A stretch of 53,993 nucleotides of DNA from Caulobacter segnis (lineage in GTDB: Bacteria > Pseudomonadota > Alphaproteobacteria > Caulobacterales > Caulobacteraceae), in the NCBI RefSeq assembly GCF_003243465.1, contig NZ_QFQZ01000025.1, forward strand, positions 1 through 53,993, in the 5' to 3' direction. A program made the translations under genes and the position numbers. Position 1 is the first letter of the stretch; each line of letters starts with the position of its first letter. A model generated the notes under the pieces. The model was not told where the DNA came from. It ran no database searches and saw only the letters and a program-made list of their open reading frames with translations. This document shows positions 1 to 8,019 of this stretch, piece after piece.

Positions 1-151
1 CGCCGCCGAGCCTGCGATCGTCGAGCCGGCCAAGGCGCCGCGCAAGCGCGCGACCGCCAAGAAGGACATTTCGGTGGAGACGCCGAAGGCCGCGCCACGC
101 AAGCGCTCGGCCAAGACGGGCGGCTCCAAAGCTTCGGACATCGTCTCGTGA
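1..151 (+). CDS. tatB: Sec-independent translocase TatB, C-terminal fragment
   Basis: The last 49 codons of an open frame enter the window from the left and stop with TGA at 149-151. The visible residues are a low-complexity Lys/Ala/Pro tail with two APRKR-type repeats, as expected for the charged, disordered C terminus of TatB. The tail alone would not identify the gene. The call rests on position: its stop overlaps the GTG start of tatC by GTGA, the usual tatA-tatB-tatC order. The N-terminal membrane helix and amphipathic helix that define TatB lie outside the window. Confidence 0.75.
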   Translation, partial: AAEPAIVEPAKAPRKRATAKKDISVETPKAAPRKRSAKTGGSKASDIVS

Positions 152-1044
152 ACGACAAAGCCATCGGATACGACCACGAGGACGAGATCGAGGCCTCGCG
201 CGCGCCTCTGCTGGATCACCTGGTCGAGCTGCGGATGCGGCTGATCATCTGCGTGGCCGCGATCGCCGTGGCGTTCGGCGTGTGCTTCGCCTTCGTGAAG
301 CCGATCTTCCTGTTCCTGGTCCGACCCTTCACGGTGGCCGAGGGGCTGAAGGCCGTGCAGGACGCCGGCGGCCATCACGGCTCGTTCGACCTGATCCTGG
401 CGCTGGTGGGGCTGAAGACCGTGCCGGCCAGCGCCATGGCGGGCGTCACCCTGCAGGCCACCGCGCCGCTGGAGCAGTTCTTCACCAACATCAAGCTGTC
501 GGCCTTCGGCGCCATCATCCTGGCGTTCCCGATCATCGCCTGGCAGCTCTATCGCTTCGTCGCCCCTGGCCTTTACAAGAAGGAGCGCAACGCGTTCCTG
601 CCGTTCCTGGTGGCCTCGCCGGTGCTGTTCCTGATGGGCTCGGCGCTGGTCTATTATGTGATGCTGCCGTTCGTGCTGTGGTTCTCGCTGAGCCAGCAGA
701 TCATCGGCGACGGCGTGAAGGTCGTGCTGCAGACGCGGGTGTCGGAGTATCTGACCCTGGTGACCACGCTGCTGCTGGCCTTTGGTCTCAGCTTCCAGCT
801 GCCCGTGGTGCTGTCCCTGGCGGGCCTGGCGGGCCTAGTCGATTCCAAGATGCTGCGGGCGGGCCGTCGCTACGCGATCGTCGCCGTCTTCGTGGTGGCG
901 GCCATCGTCACCCCGCCCGATCCGATCAGCCAGATCACCTTGGCCGTGCCGCTGTGCCTGCTGTACGAGGTCTCGATCTGGTGCGTGTGGCTGATCGAGC
1001 GTCGCCGCAAGCGGGAAGACGAAGAAGCGGGTCTGGCCGACTAG
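148..1044 (+). CDS. tatC: Twin-arginine translocase subunit TatC
   Basis: TatC is the multispanning receptor subunit of the Tat pathway, which exports folded proteins carrying an RR signal peptide across the inner membrane. The 298-residue product has the family's N-terminal block (LLDHLVELRMRL near residue 20), six hydrophobic spans, and the conserved FxxNIKLS and PGLYKKER segments, the latter in the first cytoplasmic loop. Length is near the usual 250-300; the extra residues include an Ala/Gly-rich periplasmic insertion around residues 60-95 and a charged C-terminal tail. The start is GTG, overlapping the tatB stop as GTGA, so translational coupling is likely. An intrinsic terminator follows directly. 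Confidence 0.96.
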   Translation: MNDKAIGYDHEDEIEASRAPLLDHLVELRMRLIICVAAIAVAFGVCFAFVKPIFLFLVRPFTVAEGLKAVQDAGGHHGSFDLILALVGLKTVPASAMAGVTLQATAPLEQFFTNIKLSAFGAIILAFPIIAWQLYRFVAPGLYKKERNAFLPFLVASPVLFLMGSALVYYVMLPFVLWFSLSQQIIGDGVKVVLQTRVSEYLTLVTTLLLAFGLSFQLPVVLSLAGLAGLVDSKMLRAGRRYAIVAVFVVAAIVTPPDPISQITLAVPLCLLYEVSIWCVWLIERRRKREDEEAGLAD

Positions 1045-1053
1045 CCAAACGAA

Positions 1054-1085
1054 AAGGGCTCCGCGATCGCGGAGCCCTTCTTGTT
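1054..1085. terminator. Intrinsic terminator between tatC and the UrcA-family gene
   Basis: A perfect 11-bp stem (AAGGGCTCCGC / GCGGAGCCCTT, loop GATC, 1054-1079) is followed by TCTTGTTT on the plus strand. On the minus strand the hairpin is followed by TTTCGTTTGG, so it can act in both directions between these convergent genes. Confidence 0.85.
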
Positions 1086-1103
1086 TCGGTCTTGCCGCAA
1101 GCC

Positions 1104-1586
1104 TTAGGCGGCGACGCCGGCGCGGGCTTGCTGTTCCGGCTTGGCGATGCGGGCCTGCAGCTGGTTCTTAGCCGCGCGGACCGTGTCGTTGACGCAGCTC
1201 TGGTAGCTCACGACGCTGTAGCTGGGCTGGGTCTTGCAGACCGCCTGGGCGGCGGTGCGGATCTCGGCGTGGACCTGGTCGAGGGTCTTGCCCTTCAGCG
1301 AGATGCGGACGACCGAGACGCTCTGGGCGACCTGGGTCTTGCCGGCTTCGCGGGCGCGCAGGATCGAGGCCAGCTGGCGGTGGGCGCTGGTGATCGCCTC
1401 GTTGACGCAGAGGCCGGCCTGGGCCTGGGCCGCGCAGACGGTGTTGGCGGCGGCCTTGATTTCGGTTTCGATCTGGACCGAGCTCTTGTTGGCGATCGAG
1501 ACGCGGACCTCGTTGGTGGCGGCGCTGGCCGGAGCGGCGATGGCGGCGGTGATGGCGAGGGCGGCGAAAGCGGCGAAGGTCTTCAT
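1104..1586 (-). CDS. UrcA family secreted protein with two cysteine-paired repeats
   Basis: The product is 160 residues, starting at MKTFAAFAAL with a clear Sec signal peptide ending at APASAA (about residue 22). I chose this ATG rather than an in-frame start 18 codons upstream because it begins the signal peptide. The mature part has two similar halves of about 55 residues: VRVSIAN...VCAAQ...GLCVNEA...AHRQLA and VRISLKG...VCKTQ...SCVNDT...AKNQLQ. Each half has one Cys pair and the VC...C...A..QL spacing of UrcA-family proteins, which are common in Caulobacterales and Sphingomonadales and have no known biochemical role. Single-domain members are about 100 residues, so this looks like an internal duplication. 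It is convergent with tatC and shares its terminator. Confidence 0.8.
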   Translation of the reverse strand: MKTFAAFAALAITAAIAAPASAATNEVRVSIANKSSVQIETEIKAAANTVCAAQAQAGLCVNEAITSAHRQLASILRAREAGKTQVAQSVSVVRISLKGKTLDQVHAEIRTAAQAVCKTQPSYSVVSYQSCVNDTVRAAKNQLQARIAKPEQQARAGVAA

Positions 1587-1704
1587 GGGCTCAAATCCTG
1601 TGAATGATCGAGAGGGCCGGGGAGGGCCGTGAAAGGTCAAAAACGCGTACTGAATTGGGCGCGGCTTTTCGGCCCTCGCGATTAAGTCCCGGTGAGGAAG
1701 GAGC

Positions 1705-1720
1705 CTTAATTCTGCTTAAG
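1705..1720. promoter_or_regulatory. Palindromic CTTAA-N6-TTAAG site, possible operator
   Basis: A perfect inverted repeat, CTTAA, six bases, TTAAG, lies in the 294-bp divergent gap between the UrcA-family gene and serS. A further TTAA lies at 1682-1685. AT-rich words are rare here, so the site stands out. It resembles the Caulobacter CtrA box (TTAA-N7-TTAA), but the spacer is one base short. No other clear element was found in the gap, apart from a GC-rich hairpin in the probable serS leader at about 1800-1845. Confidence 0.35.
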
Positions 1721-1880
1721 CGGTAGGAATTGGGTGCGGCGTGCGGTCGCAGGGAGGCGGGACCGCTCGGCTTCCGCACGCGCGAGTCTTGAGGGCATAG
1801 GGGCGTCGCGGCGCTTGGCGCCCCCGCCGACGCGCCTTAGAGAGGGCGTTTCCCACCGCCTCTTCCCGAGCTTGCGTTCG

Positions 1881-3176
1881 ATGCACGACATCAAGGCCAT
1901 CCGCGACAACCCCGAAGCCTTTGACCGCCACTGGTCGGCCAAGGGACGTTCAGGCGCGGCCGCCGAGGCCGTGAAGCTCGACGCCCAGCTGCGGGCGGCC
2001 CAGACCACGCTTCAGGAAGCCCAGGCCAAGCGTAACGAGAGCTCCAAGCTGATCGGCATGGCCAAGGCCAAGAAGGACGAGGCTGAGGCCCAGCGCCTGA
2101 TGGCCGAGGTCGAGGCGCTGAAGGGCGTGATGGCCGCCGCCGCCGAAGAGCAGGAGCTGGTCGGCGGCAAGCTGAAGGACCTGCTGGCCTCCTTGCCGAA
2201 CATTCCCGCGCCCGAGGTTCCGGCCGGCGAGGACGAGCACGGCAATGTCGAGCAGCGCCGCTGGGGCGACGCGGCCAAGCTGCCGGCCGGCAAGCTGAAC
2301 GCGCCCAAGGACCACGTCGACCTGGGCGCGGCCCTCGGCGGCATGGACTTCGAGGCCGCCGCCCGCATGAGCGGCGCGCGCTTCGTGGTGCTCAAGAAGG
2401 AGATCGCCCGCCTGGAGCGCGCGATCGGCCAGTTCATGCTGGACCTGCAGACGGTCGAGCACGGCTACACGGAGGTCAGCCCGCCGCTGCTGGTGAAGAG
2501 CGATGCGCTTTACGGCACCGGCCAGTTGCCGAAGTTCGCCGAGGATCTCTTCCACACCGACGACGACCGCTGGCTGATCCCGACCGCCGAGGTCTCGCTG
2601 ACCAACATCGTCCGCGAGCAACTGGTGGCCGAGGAAGAGCTGCCGATGCGCCTGACGGCCCTGACGCCGTCTTTCCGCGCCGAGGCCGGCTCGGCCGGTC
2701 GCGACACGCGCGGCATGATCCGCCAGCACCAGTTCTACAAGGTCGAGCTGGTCTCGATCACAACGCCCGACCAGTCCGAGGCCGAGCACCAGCGCATGGT
2801 CGAATGCGCCGAGACCGTTCTGAAGAAGCTGGAGCTGCCGTTCCGCACCATGCTGCTCTGCACGGGCGACATGGGCTTTGGCGCCAAGAAGACCTACGAT
2901 CTCGAGGTCTGGCTGCCCTCGCAGGACATGTACCGCGAGATCAGCTCGTGCTCGAACTGCGGCGACTTCCAGGCCCGCCGCATGGAGGCCCGCTACCGCA
3001 AGACCGGCGAGAAGGGCGGCCACTTCGTCCATACCCTGAACGGATCGGGTCTGGCGGTCGGCCGCACGTTGGTGGCGGTGCTTGAGAACTATCAGGACGA
3101 GGGCGGCCGCATCCACATCCCGGCCGTGCTGCAGCCCTATATGGGCGGGATCACGCACATCGGGGGCGCGGCGTGA
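1881..3176 (+). CDS. serS: Seryl-tRNA synthetase
   Basis: SerS charges tRNA-Ser (and tRNA-Sec) with serine in the cytoplasm. The 431-residue product starts at MHDIKAIRDNPEAFD, the canonical N terminus; the longer open frame upstream has no family similarity. Residues 1-110 form the long antiparallel coiled-coil arm that grips the tRNA variable arm. The class II core follows, with motif 2 (TPSFRAEAGSAGRDTRG and IRQHQFYKVELV) and motif 3 (GLAVGRTLVAVLENYQ). Its TGA overlaps the GTG of surE, so serS-surE-pcm is probably one coupled transcript. Confidence 0.98.
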   Translation: MHDIKAIRDNPEAFDRHWSAKGRSGAAAEAVKLDAQLRAAQTTLQEAQAKRNESSKLIGMAKAKKDEAEAQRLMAEVEALKGVMAAAAEEQELVGGKLKDLLASLPNIPAPEVPAGEDEHGNVEQRRWGDAAKLPAGKLNAPKDHVDLGAALGGMDFEAAARMSGARFVVLKKEIARLERAIGQFMLDLQTVEHGYTEVSPPLLVKSDALYGTGQLPKFAEDLFHTDDDRWLIPTAEVSLTNIVREQLVAEEELPMRLTALTPSFRAEAGSAGRDTRGMIRQHQFYKVELVSITTPDQSEAEHQRMVECAETVLKKLELPFRTMLLCTGDMGFGAKKTYDLEVWLPSQDMYREISSCSNCGDFQARRMEARYRKTGEKGGHFVHTLNGSGLAVGRTLVAVLENYQDEGGRIHIPAVLQPYMGGITHIGGAA

Positions 3177-3988
3177 GGATCCTCCTCACCAACGACGACG
3201 GGATCAACGCGCCGGGCCTCGCCGCGCTCGAGACGATCGCCCGGGCGCTGAGCGACGATGTCTGGATCTGCGCGCCCGAGTACGAGCAGTCGGGCGCCAG
3301 CCGGGCGCTGACGCTGTCGGATCCGATCCGCGTGCGAAAGCTGGACCCGCGCCGCTTCGCCGTCGAGGGCACGCCGACCGACTGCGTGATGATGGCCGTC
3401 CAGCAGCTGATCGACGGCCCCGCGCCGGACCTGGTGCTGTCGGGCGTCAATCGCGGGCAGAACCTGGCCGAGGACGTCACCCTGTCCGGGACGGTGGCCG
3501 GCGCGATCGAGGGCATGGCGCACGGCATTCGCTCGATCGCCCTGTCCCAGACCATGAACTTCTTCCACGACGAGGTTGTGGCGCACTGGGAGACCGCCGA
3601 GCAGTTCGGCCCGGGGATCGTCCAGCGCCTGCTGGAGGTGGGCTGGCCCGCCGACGTGGTCATGAACGTCAATTTTCCGGCCTTGCCGCCCGAGAAGGTC
3701 GGCGCGGTCGAGGTGACCCGCCAGGGCTTCCGCGACGGCCTGCTGCGCAACATGGAAAAGCGCACCGACCTGCGCGGCCGCGACTACTACTGGATGGGCT
3801 TCTCGGCCAAAGCCTCGGAGCCGGCCGAGGGCACCGACCTGCGCGCCGTGTACGAGGGGCGCATCTCGGTCACGCCGCTGCACATCGACCTGACGCACCA
3901 CGAGACCGTCCACAAGCTGAAGAGCGTGCTGGGCGGCGCTCCGCCCAAACTCAAGACGCTTTCAGATCCCTCCGGGGGGAGCGAATGA
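3173..3988 (+). CDS. surE: 5'/3'-nucleotidase SurE
   Basis: SurE is a metal-dependent phosphatase acting on nucleoside 5'- and 3'-monophosphates and is linked to stationary-phase survival. The 271-residue product begins MRILLTNDDGINAPG, which carries the catalytic Asp-Asp pair. It also has the metal and substrate motifs YEQSGASRALTLS, GTPTDCVMMA and SGVNRGQN. The start is GTG and overlaps the serS stop; the stop overlaps the pcm ATG (ATGA). The surE-pcm pairing is widely conserved. Length is typical, with a short variable C-terminal tail. Confidence 0.97.
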   Translation: MRILLTNDDGINAPGLAALETIARALSDDVWICAPEYEQSGASRALTLSDPIRVRKLDPRRFAVEGTPTDCVMMAVQQLIDGPAPDLVLSGVNRGQNLAEDVTLSGTVAGAIEGMAHGIRSIALSQTMNFFHDEVVAHWETAEQFGPGIVQRLLEVGWPADVVMNVNFPALPPEKVGAVEVTRQGFRDGLLRNMEKRTDLRGRDYYWMGFSAKASEPAEGTDLRAVYEGRISVTPLHIDLTHHETVHKLKSVLGGAPPKLKTLSDPSGGSE

Positions 3989-4653
3989 GCGGACGGACGA
4001 CCAAGGCGGCCGAGAACGCCAAGGCCGACCTGCCGCGCCTGATGCAGGCCCTGCGCGACCAAGGGGTCACCGATCCCCAGGTGCTGAAAGCGATCGAGAC
4101 CACGCCGCGCGACCTGTTCACGCCGGACCTGTTCAAGGACCGCTCGTGGGAGGACTCGGCCCTGCCGATCGCCTGCGGCCAGACGATCAGCCAGCCCTAT
4201 ATCGTCGGCCTGATGACCCAGGCCCTGACCGTCGAGCCCCGCGCGCGGGTGCTGGAGATCGGCACCGGCTCAGGCTACCAGACCACGATCCTCAGCAAGG
4301 TCTCGCGCCTCGTCTACACGATCGAGCGCTACCGGACGCTGATGAAGGAGGCCGAGGGCCGTTTCCAGACGCTGGGCCTGACCAATGTCATCACCAAGTT
4401 CGGCGATGGCGGCGAGGGATGGTCCGAACAGGCGCCGTTCGACCGCATTATGGTCACGGCCGCGGCCGAAGATGATCCCAAACGGCTGCTTTCGCAGCTG
4501 AAACCCAATGGCGTGCTGGTCGCGCCGGTGGGGAAGGGGCCGGTCCAAAGCCTTCGCCGCTACGCCGGCGACGGCAAGGGGGGCTTCCGGGTCGAAATCC
4601 TTTGCGACGTGCGGTTCGTGCCGCTGCTGGCCGGCGTCGCGAAAGATCAGTGA
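3985..4653 (+). CDS. pcm: Protein-L-isoaspartate O-methyltransferase
   Basis: PCMT repairs aged proteins by methylating L-isoaspartyl residues with S-adenosylmethionine. The 222-residue product contains the family signature around TISQPYIVGLMTQAL, the SAM-binding VLEIGTGSGYQTT (motif I) and VYTIERYRTL, and a C-terminal LKPNGVLVAPVG strand. The start ATG overlaps the surE stop by 4 nt, giving the classic surE-pcm coupling. A short hairpin follows the stop. Confidence 0.96.
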   Translation: MSGRTTKAAENAKADLPRLMQALRDQGVTDPQVLKAIETTPRDLFTPDLFKDRSWEDSALPIACGQTISQPYIVGLMTQALTVEPRARVLEIGTGSGYQTTILSKVSRLVYTIERYRTLMKEAEGRFQTLGLTNVITKFGDGGEGWSEQAPFDRIMVTAAAEDDPKRLLSQLKPNGVLVAPVGKGPVQSLRRYAGDGKGGFRVEILCDVRFVPLLAGVAKDQ

Positions 4654-4661
4654 GTTTGGGG

Positions 4662-4680
4662 CGCCGGAGGTTGTCCGGCG
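4662..4680 (+). terminator. Weak hairpin after pcm
   Basis: A perfect 7-bp stem, CGCCGGA / TCCGGCG with loop GGTTG, begins nine bases after the pcm stop. The downstream bases (GCCTTGGTGTT) are only moderately T-rich, so it is a weak terminator at best and may let transcription continue into the LysM gene. Confidence 0.4.
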
Positions 4681-4747
4681 GCCTTGGTGTTAAGACTTGA
4701 TTCACCCTGGCGGCGCCTTGTGAAGGCCCGACGGGAAAGGAGACGTC

Positions 4748-6640
4748 ATGAGGCAGTTGTGGACGCAAGCGGCGGTGATCGCCCTGTCGGCTGGAACGCT
4801 CTCCGCCTGTGCGACCGCTCCGCAATACGCGACGCGCGAGGGCCAAGGCCCGGCGCCCGCGATGCAGATGCCGACGCCCAACTTCCCGATCACTCAGCCG
4901 CCGTCTTCAGCCCTCCAAGTCGCCCCCGCGCAGGCCGCCGCCCCTGAGGCCGGCGCCGAGAGCGACGCCGTGGCGACCGCGCCGATGGTGGCCGCCGCGC
5001 CGGCCCCGGCGCCCGTGACCTCCCAGCCGCTGGCGCCGGTGACCCAGTCCGAGCTGCCCGCGCCCGCGCCGGCCCGCGCTTCGGCCAAGCCGACCCTGCG
5101 CGCCGTGCCGCCCAAGACCGTGGTGACCACCTCGGTGACCGGCCCGGTCGTCGAGGTCGACGGCAAGGCCCAGGTCCACACCGTCAAGTCGGGCGACACC
5201 CTGACCTCGATCGCCAAGAAATTCGGCGTCAACGTCAACGACCTGGCCAAGGACAACGACATCAAGAAGGGCCAGAAGCTTCGCCTGGGCCAGAAGATCA
5301 GCGGCCCGGCCAGCGAGCAGAAGGCCTATGTCGTCCAGACCGGCGACACGATGTTCGCGATCGCCAAGCGCTTCAACGTCACGGCTTCGGCCCTGGCCGA
5401 GGAGAACGACCTGTCGACCGGCGCGGCGATCAAGAAGGGCCAGAAGCTCAAGCTGCCTGACGGCTACAAGGACAAGGGTCCGATCAAGACGACCTCGGTC
5501 GTTCCCGGAACCGCCGCGCCCGAGACGGCTGTCGCCGAGGAGGAGGCCGCGCCGACGCCGGCCCCCACGCCGAGCCGCGCCGGGTCGTCGAAGGCCTCGC
5601 GCCAGCAGGCCGCCGCCGCGGAACCCACCACCGTCAGCACGACCGCGCTCAGCGTCACCGGCGCCGTGGTCGAGGTCGCCGGCAAGCGCCAGATCCACAC
5701 CGTCAAGTCGGGCGACACCCTGACCTCGATCGCCAAGAAGTTCGACGTCAACGTCAGCGACCTGGCCGAGGACAACAAGATCAAGAAGGGCCAGACCCTG
5801 CGCCTGGGCCAGAAGATCAAGGGCCCGGCCAGCGAGCAGAAGGCCTATGTCGCCCAGTCTGGCGACACCCTGGCCGAGATCGGCAAGCGCTTCGGCGTCA
5901 CCGCCAAGGCCCTGGCCGCCGAGAACGGCCTGCGCGCCACCGCCACGATCAAGAAGGGCCAGAAGATCCGTCTGCCCGACGGCTTCAGGGATAAGGGCCC
6001 TCTGAAGACCACGACCACGGTGACCAAGCCGGCGCCGGTCGAGCCCTCGAACACCTATGCGCGCGTCGAGACGCCGACCACGACCCCCTCGGGCACGCCG
6101 TCGGCTCCGGTCCCCTACACCCCCAGCTATCCGCGCCCCAGCGCGCCGGTCGCGGCCCAGCCGATCACGCCTCCGCCGGCCTCGTCGCGCCCGATCATCG
6201 AGAGCAGCGCCGCCCCGACCGAGGCCGAGATCATCGCCTCGGGCAAGGGCAAGTTCGCCTGGCCGCTGCGGGGCGAGGTGATTTCCGACTTCGGCGTCAA
6301 GGGCACGGGCCAGCGCAACGACGGCCTCAACATCCGCGCGCCGCAGGGAACGCCGGTCCTGGCTTCGGCCGATGGCGAGATCGCCTATGCCGGCAACCAG
6401 GTTCCGACCTTCGGCAACCTCGTCCTGGTCAAGCACGCCGACGGCTGGGTGACGGCCTACGCGCACCTGTCCAGCACCACCGTCAAGATGCGCCAGCAGG
6501 TCAGGCAGGGCGAGCCAATCGGCGCGGTCGGCGCCACCGGCGGGGTCAACGAACCGCAGCTGCACTTCGAGATGCGCTACGCCCCGACGGTCAAGGACAA
6601 GGCCAAGCCGGTCGACCCCTCGCTGCTGCTGCCGCGCTAA
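4748..6640 (+). CDS. dipM: LysM/LytM-domain division protein, DipM-like, with degenerate M23 domain
   Basis: The 630-residue envelope protein starts with a signal sequence ending in LSAC, which fits a lipobox (predicted lipoprotein; the signal could alternatively be cleaved later). A Pro/Ala linker leads to four LysM peptidoglycan-binding domains in two pairs (about residues 140-240 and 315-415), another linker, and a C-terminal LytM/M23 domain (about 500-630). Four LysMs plus LytM after surE-pcm matches Caulobacter DipM, a division factor that acts through other autolysins. Two zinc ligands of M23 enzymes are replaced: the HxGxD site reads N524-D-G-L-N528. YAHLS and LHFE keep their His. The domain is therefore probably a regulator, not a hydrolase. 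A good AGGAGA Shine-Dalgarno sits 5 nt before the ATG. Confidence 0.88.
   Translation: MRQLWTQAAVIALSAGTLSACATAPQYATREGQGPAPAMQMPTPNFPITQPPSSALQVAPAQAAAPEAGAESDAVATAPMVAAAPAPAPVTSQPLAPVTQSELPAPAPARASAKPTLRAVPPKTVVTTSVTGPVVEVDGKAQVHTVKSGDTLTSIAKKFGVNVNDLAKDNDIKKGQKLRLGQKISGPASEQKAYVVQTGDTMFAIAKRFNVTASALAEENDLSTGAAIKKGQKLKLPDGYKDKGPIKTTSVVPGTAAPETAVAEEEAAPTPAPTPSRAGSSKASRQQAAAAEPTTVSTTALSVTGAVVEVAGKRQIHTVKSGDTLTSIAKKFDVNVSDLAEDNKIKKGQTLRLGQKIKGPASEQKAYVAQSGDTLAEIGKRFGVTAKALAAENGLRATATIKKGQKIRLPDGFRDKGPLKTTTTVTKPAPVEPSNTYARVETPTTTPSGTPSAPVPYTPSYPRPSAPVAAQPITPPPASSRPIIESSAAPTEAEIIASGKGKFAWPLRGEVISDFGVKGTGQRNDGLNIRAPQGTPVLASADGEIAYAGNQVPTFGNLVLVKHADGWVTAYAHLSSTTVKMRQQVRQGEPIGAVGATGGVNEPQLHFEMRYAPTVKDKAKPVDPSLLLPR
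5120..6000 (+). repeat. Internal tandem duplication of a two-LysM module (period 519 nt)
   Basis: The stretch around 5120-5480 recurs around 5640-6000, offset by exactly 519 nt (173 codons). Long runs are near-identical in DNA, for example CACACCGTCAAGTCGGGCGA at 5177 and 5696. The unit holds two LysM domains, so the duplication created the four-LysM array. The DNA similarity suggests a fairly recent event or ongoing conversion. Confidence 0.8.
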
Positions 6641-6647
6641 AGAAAAG

Positions 6648-6680
6648 AGGCCCGCTTCGAGAGAAGCGGGCCTTCTTGTT
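6648..6680. terminator. Bidirectional intrinsic terminator after dipM
   Basis: A perfect 11-bp stem (AGGCCCGCTTC / GAAGCGGGCCT, loop GAGA) is flanked by TCTTGTTT downstream and by AAAGAAAAG upstream, which reads as a T-rich run on the other strand. It serves the convergent dipM and DUF815 genes. Confidence 0.88.
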
Positions 6681-6683
6681 TGA

Positions 6684-7535
6684 TCAGGCCGGCAGTTTGA
6701 CGCCCAGTTCGCCCGCCAGGTCGCGCACGAACTGCCAGGCCACCCGGCCTGAGCGGCCGCCGCGCTGGGTCGACCACTGCAGGGCCCGGCGGTCGAGGTC
6801 GGGGGCCGAGAGGCCGAACCGCTCGGCATAGGCGTGGATCGCGCCCAGATAGGTGTCCTGGTCCATCGGCGGGAAGCCGATCCACAGGCCGAAGCGATCG
6901 GAGACGCTCATCTCCTCCTCGGCGTTCTCGGCCGCGGCGATCGCGCCCTGGCTCTCGACGTGGTCGCGCGGCATCAGGTGGCGACGGTTGGAGGTGGCCA
7001 CGAACAGCACGTTCTCCGGCGGGCCCGAGACGCCGCCCTCCAGCGCCGACTTCAGCGCCTTGGCCGCCGCCGCGCCGTCCTCGAACGAGAGGTCGTCGCA
7101 CAGGACGACGAAGCGTTCGCCGCGGGCGCGCAGGAGGTCAAAGAGCGGGGGCAGGGCGGTGACCTCGTCGCGGTCGACCTCGATCAGCTTCAAGTCCGGA
7201 TAGCTGTCGGCCAGGGCGACGAAGGCGGCCTTGGTCACCGAGCTCTTGCCCGTGCCGCGCACGCCCCACAGCAGCACGTGGTTGCAGGGCAGGCCGACGG
7301 CGAAGCGGCGCAGGTTCTCGACGAAGCGCGCCTTCTGCCGGTCGATGCCGACCAGCAGGTCCAGCGACAGCGGATAGTCCGGCGCGGGGGCGAAGGCCCC
7401 CGTGGCGGGCTCATGCCGAAACAGGCGCGCGCCCGAGAAATCCGGCGCGACCGGCGGCGGCGGGGCCAGGCGTTCCAGGGCGTCGGCGATGCGGGCGAGC
7501 AGGGGTCCAAATGGCGGGGGGGCGGCGTCGGTCAT
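6684..7535 (-). CDS. DUF815-family P-loop ATPase
   Basis: The 283-residue protein has an AAA-like P-loop core: Walker A GVRGTGKSS, Walker B FVVLCDDLSFE, and a sensor strand VLFVATSNRRHLMP followed by the SDRFGLWIGFPP block typical of DUF815. The C-terminal SGRVAWQFVRDLAGEL is also characteristic. Members are cytoplasmic ATPases of unknown substrate. I chose MTDAAPPPFG as the start, with GGAA 6 nt upstream; MERP four codons earlier is possible. It is divergent from yajC, with 119 bp between them. Confidence 0.85.
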   Translation of the reverse strand: MTDAAPPPFGPLLARIADALERLAPPPPVAPDFSGARLFRHEPATGAFAPAPDYPLSLDLLVGIDRQKARFVENLRRFAVGLPCNHVLLWGVRGTGKSSVTKAAFVALADSYPDLKLIEVDRDEVTALPPLFDLLRARGERFVVLCDDLSFEDGAAAAKALKSALEGGVSGPPENVLFVATSNRRHLMPRDHVESQGAIAAAENAEEEMSVSDRFGLWIGFPPMDQDTYLGAIHAYAERFGLSAPDLDRRALQWSTQRGGRSGRVAWQFVRDLAGELGVKLPA

Positions 7536-7654
7536 GGGCCGTTCCATACCCTCGCGGGCTCGCATTGCAAAAGGGAAGGCGAACGCATAGCTTCCGCCGA
7601 CTTGGCGCGACCCTATGTAAGGCGGCGCGCCTCATCGGATTTTTTGGAGTCTCC

Positions 7655-7960
7655 ATGAACAGCCTGAACGCCCAGATCCTGCAGCTCGCCCCCATCCTCC
7701 TGATGGTTGTGCTGTTCTATTTCATGCTGATCCGCCCGCAGCAGAAGCGCGCCAAGGAGCATCAGACCATGCTCGCCAACCTGAAGCGCGGCGACAGCGT
7801 CGTCCTCTCGTCGGGCGTGCTGGGCAAGATCGTGCGCGTCGAGGACAAGGAAGTGGGCGTCGAGATCGCCCAGGGCGTCACCGTCAAGGTCGTCAAGGGC
7901 ATGATCACCGAAGTCCGCGCCAAGGGCGAGCCGGCCGCCGCCAACGACGCCAAGAACTAA
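7655..7960 (+). CDS. yajC: Preprotein translocase subunit YajC
   Basis: YajC is the small single-pass partner of SecDF in the holotranslocon. The 101-residue product has one N-terminal transmembrane helix (LAPILLMVVLFYFMLIRPQQ) ending in the diagnostic RPQQKR, followed by a soluble domain with LKRGDSVVLSSGVLGKI. The in-frame upstream extension is rejected because a good GGAG Shine-Dalgarno (7646-7649) lies 5 nt before this ATG. secD follows after 59 nt. Confidence 0.96.
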   Translation: MNSLNAQILQLAPILLMVVLFYFMLIRPQQKRAKEHQTMLANLKRGDSVVLSSGVLGKIVRVEDKEVGVEIAQGVTVKVVKGMITEVRAKGEPAAANDAKN

Positions 7961-8019
7961 GGCGCACTCCACCCTTCGCGAGGCGTTCGTAGCGGCGCCG
8001 CCTGAAAAGTCTCTGATCC

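Noticed and set aside
1706..1719. TTAA-N6-TTAA as a CtrA box
   Set aside because: Spacer is 6, not 7; kept only as an uncharacterised palindrome.
4907..6829. 640-codon minus-strand frame opposite the LysM gene
   Set aside because: Shadow; Arg/Gly-rich repeats mirror the LysM duplication and Pro/Ala linkers.
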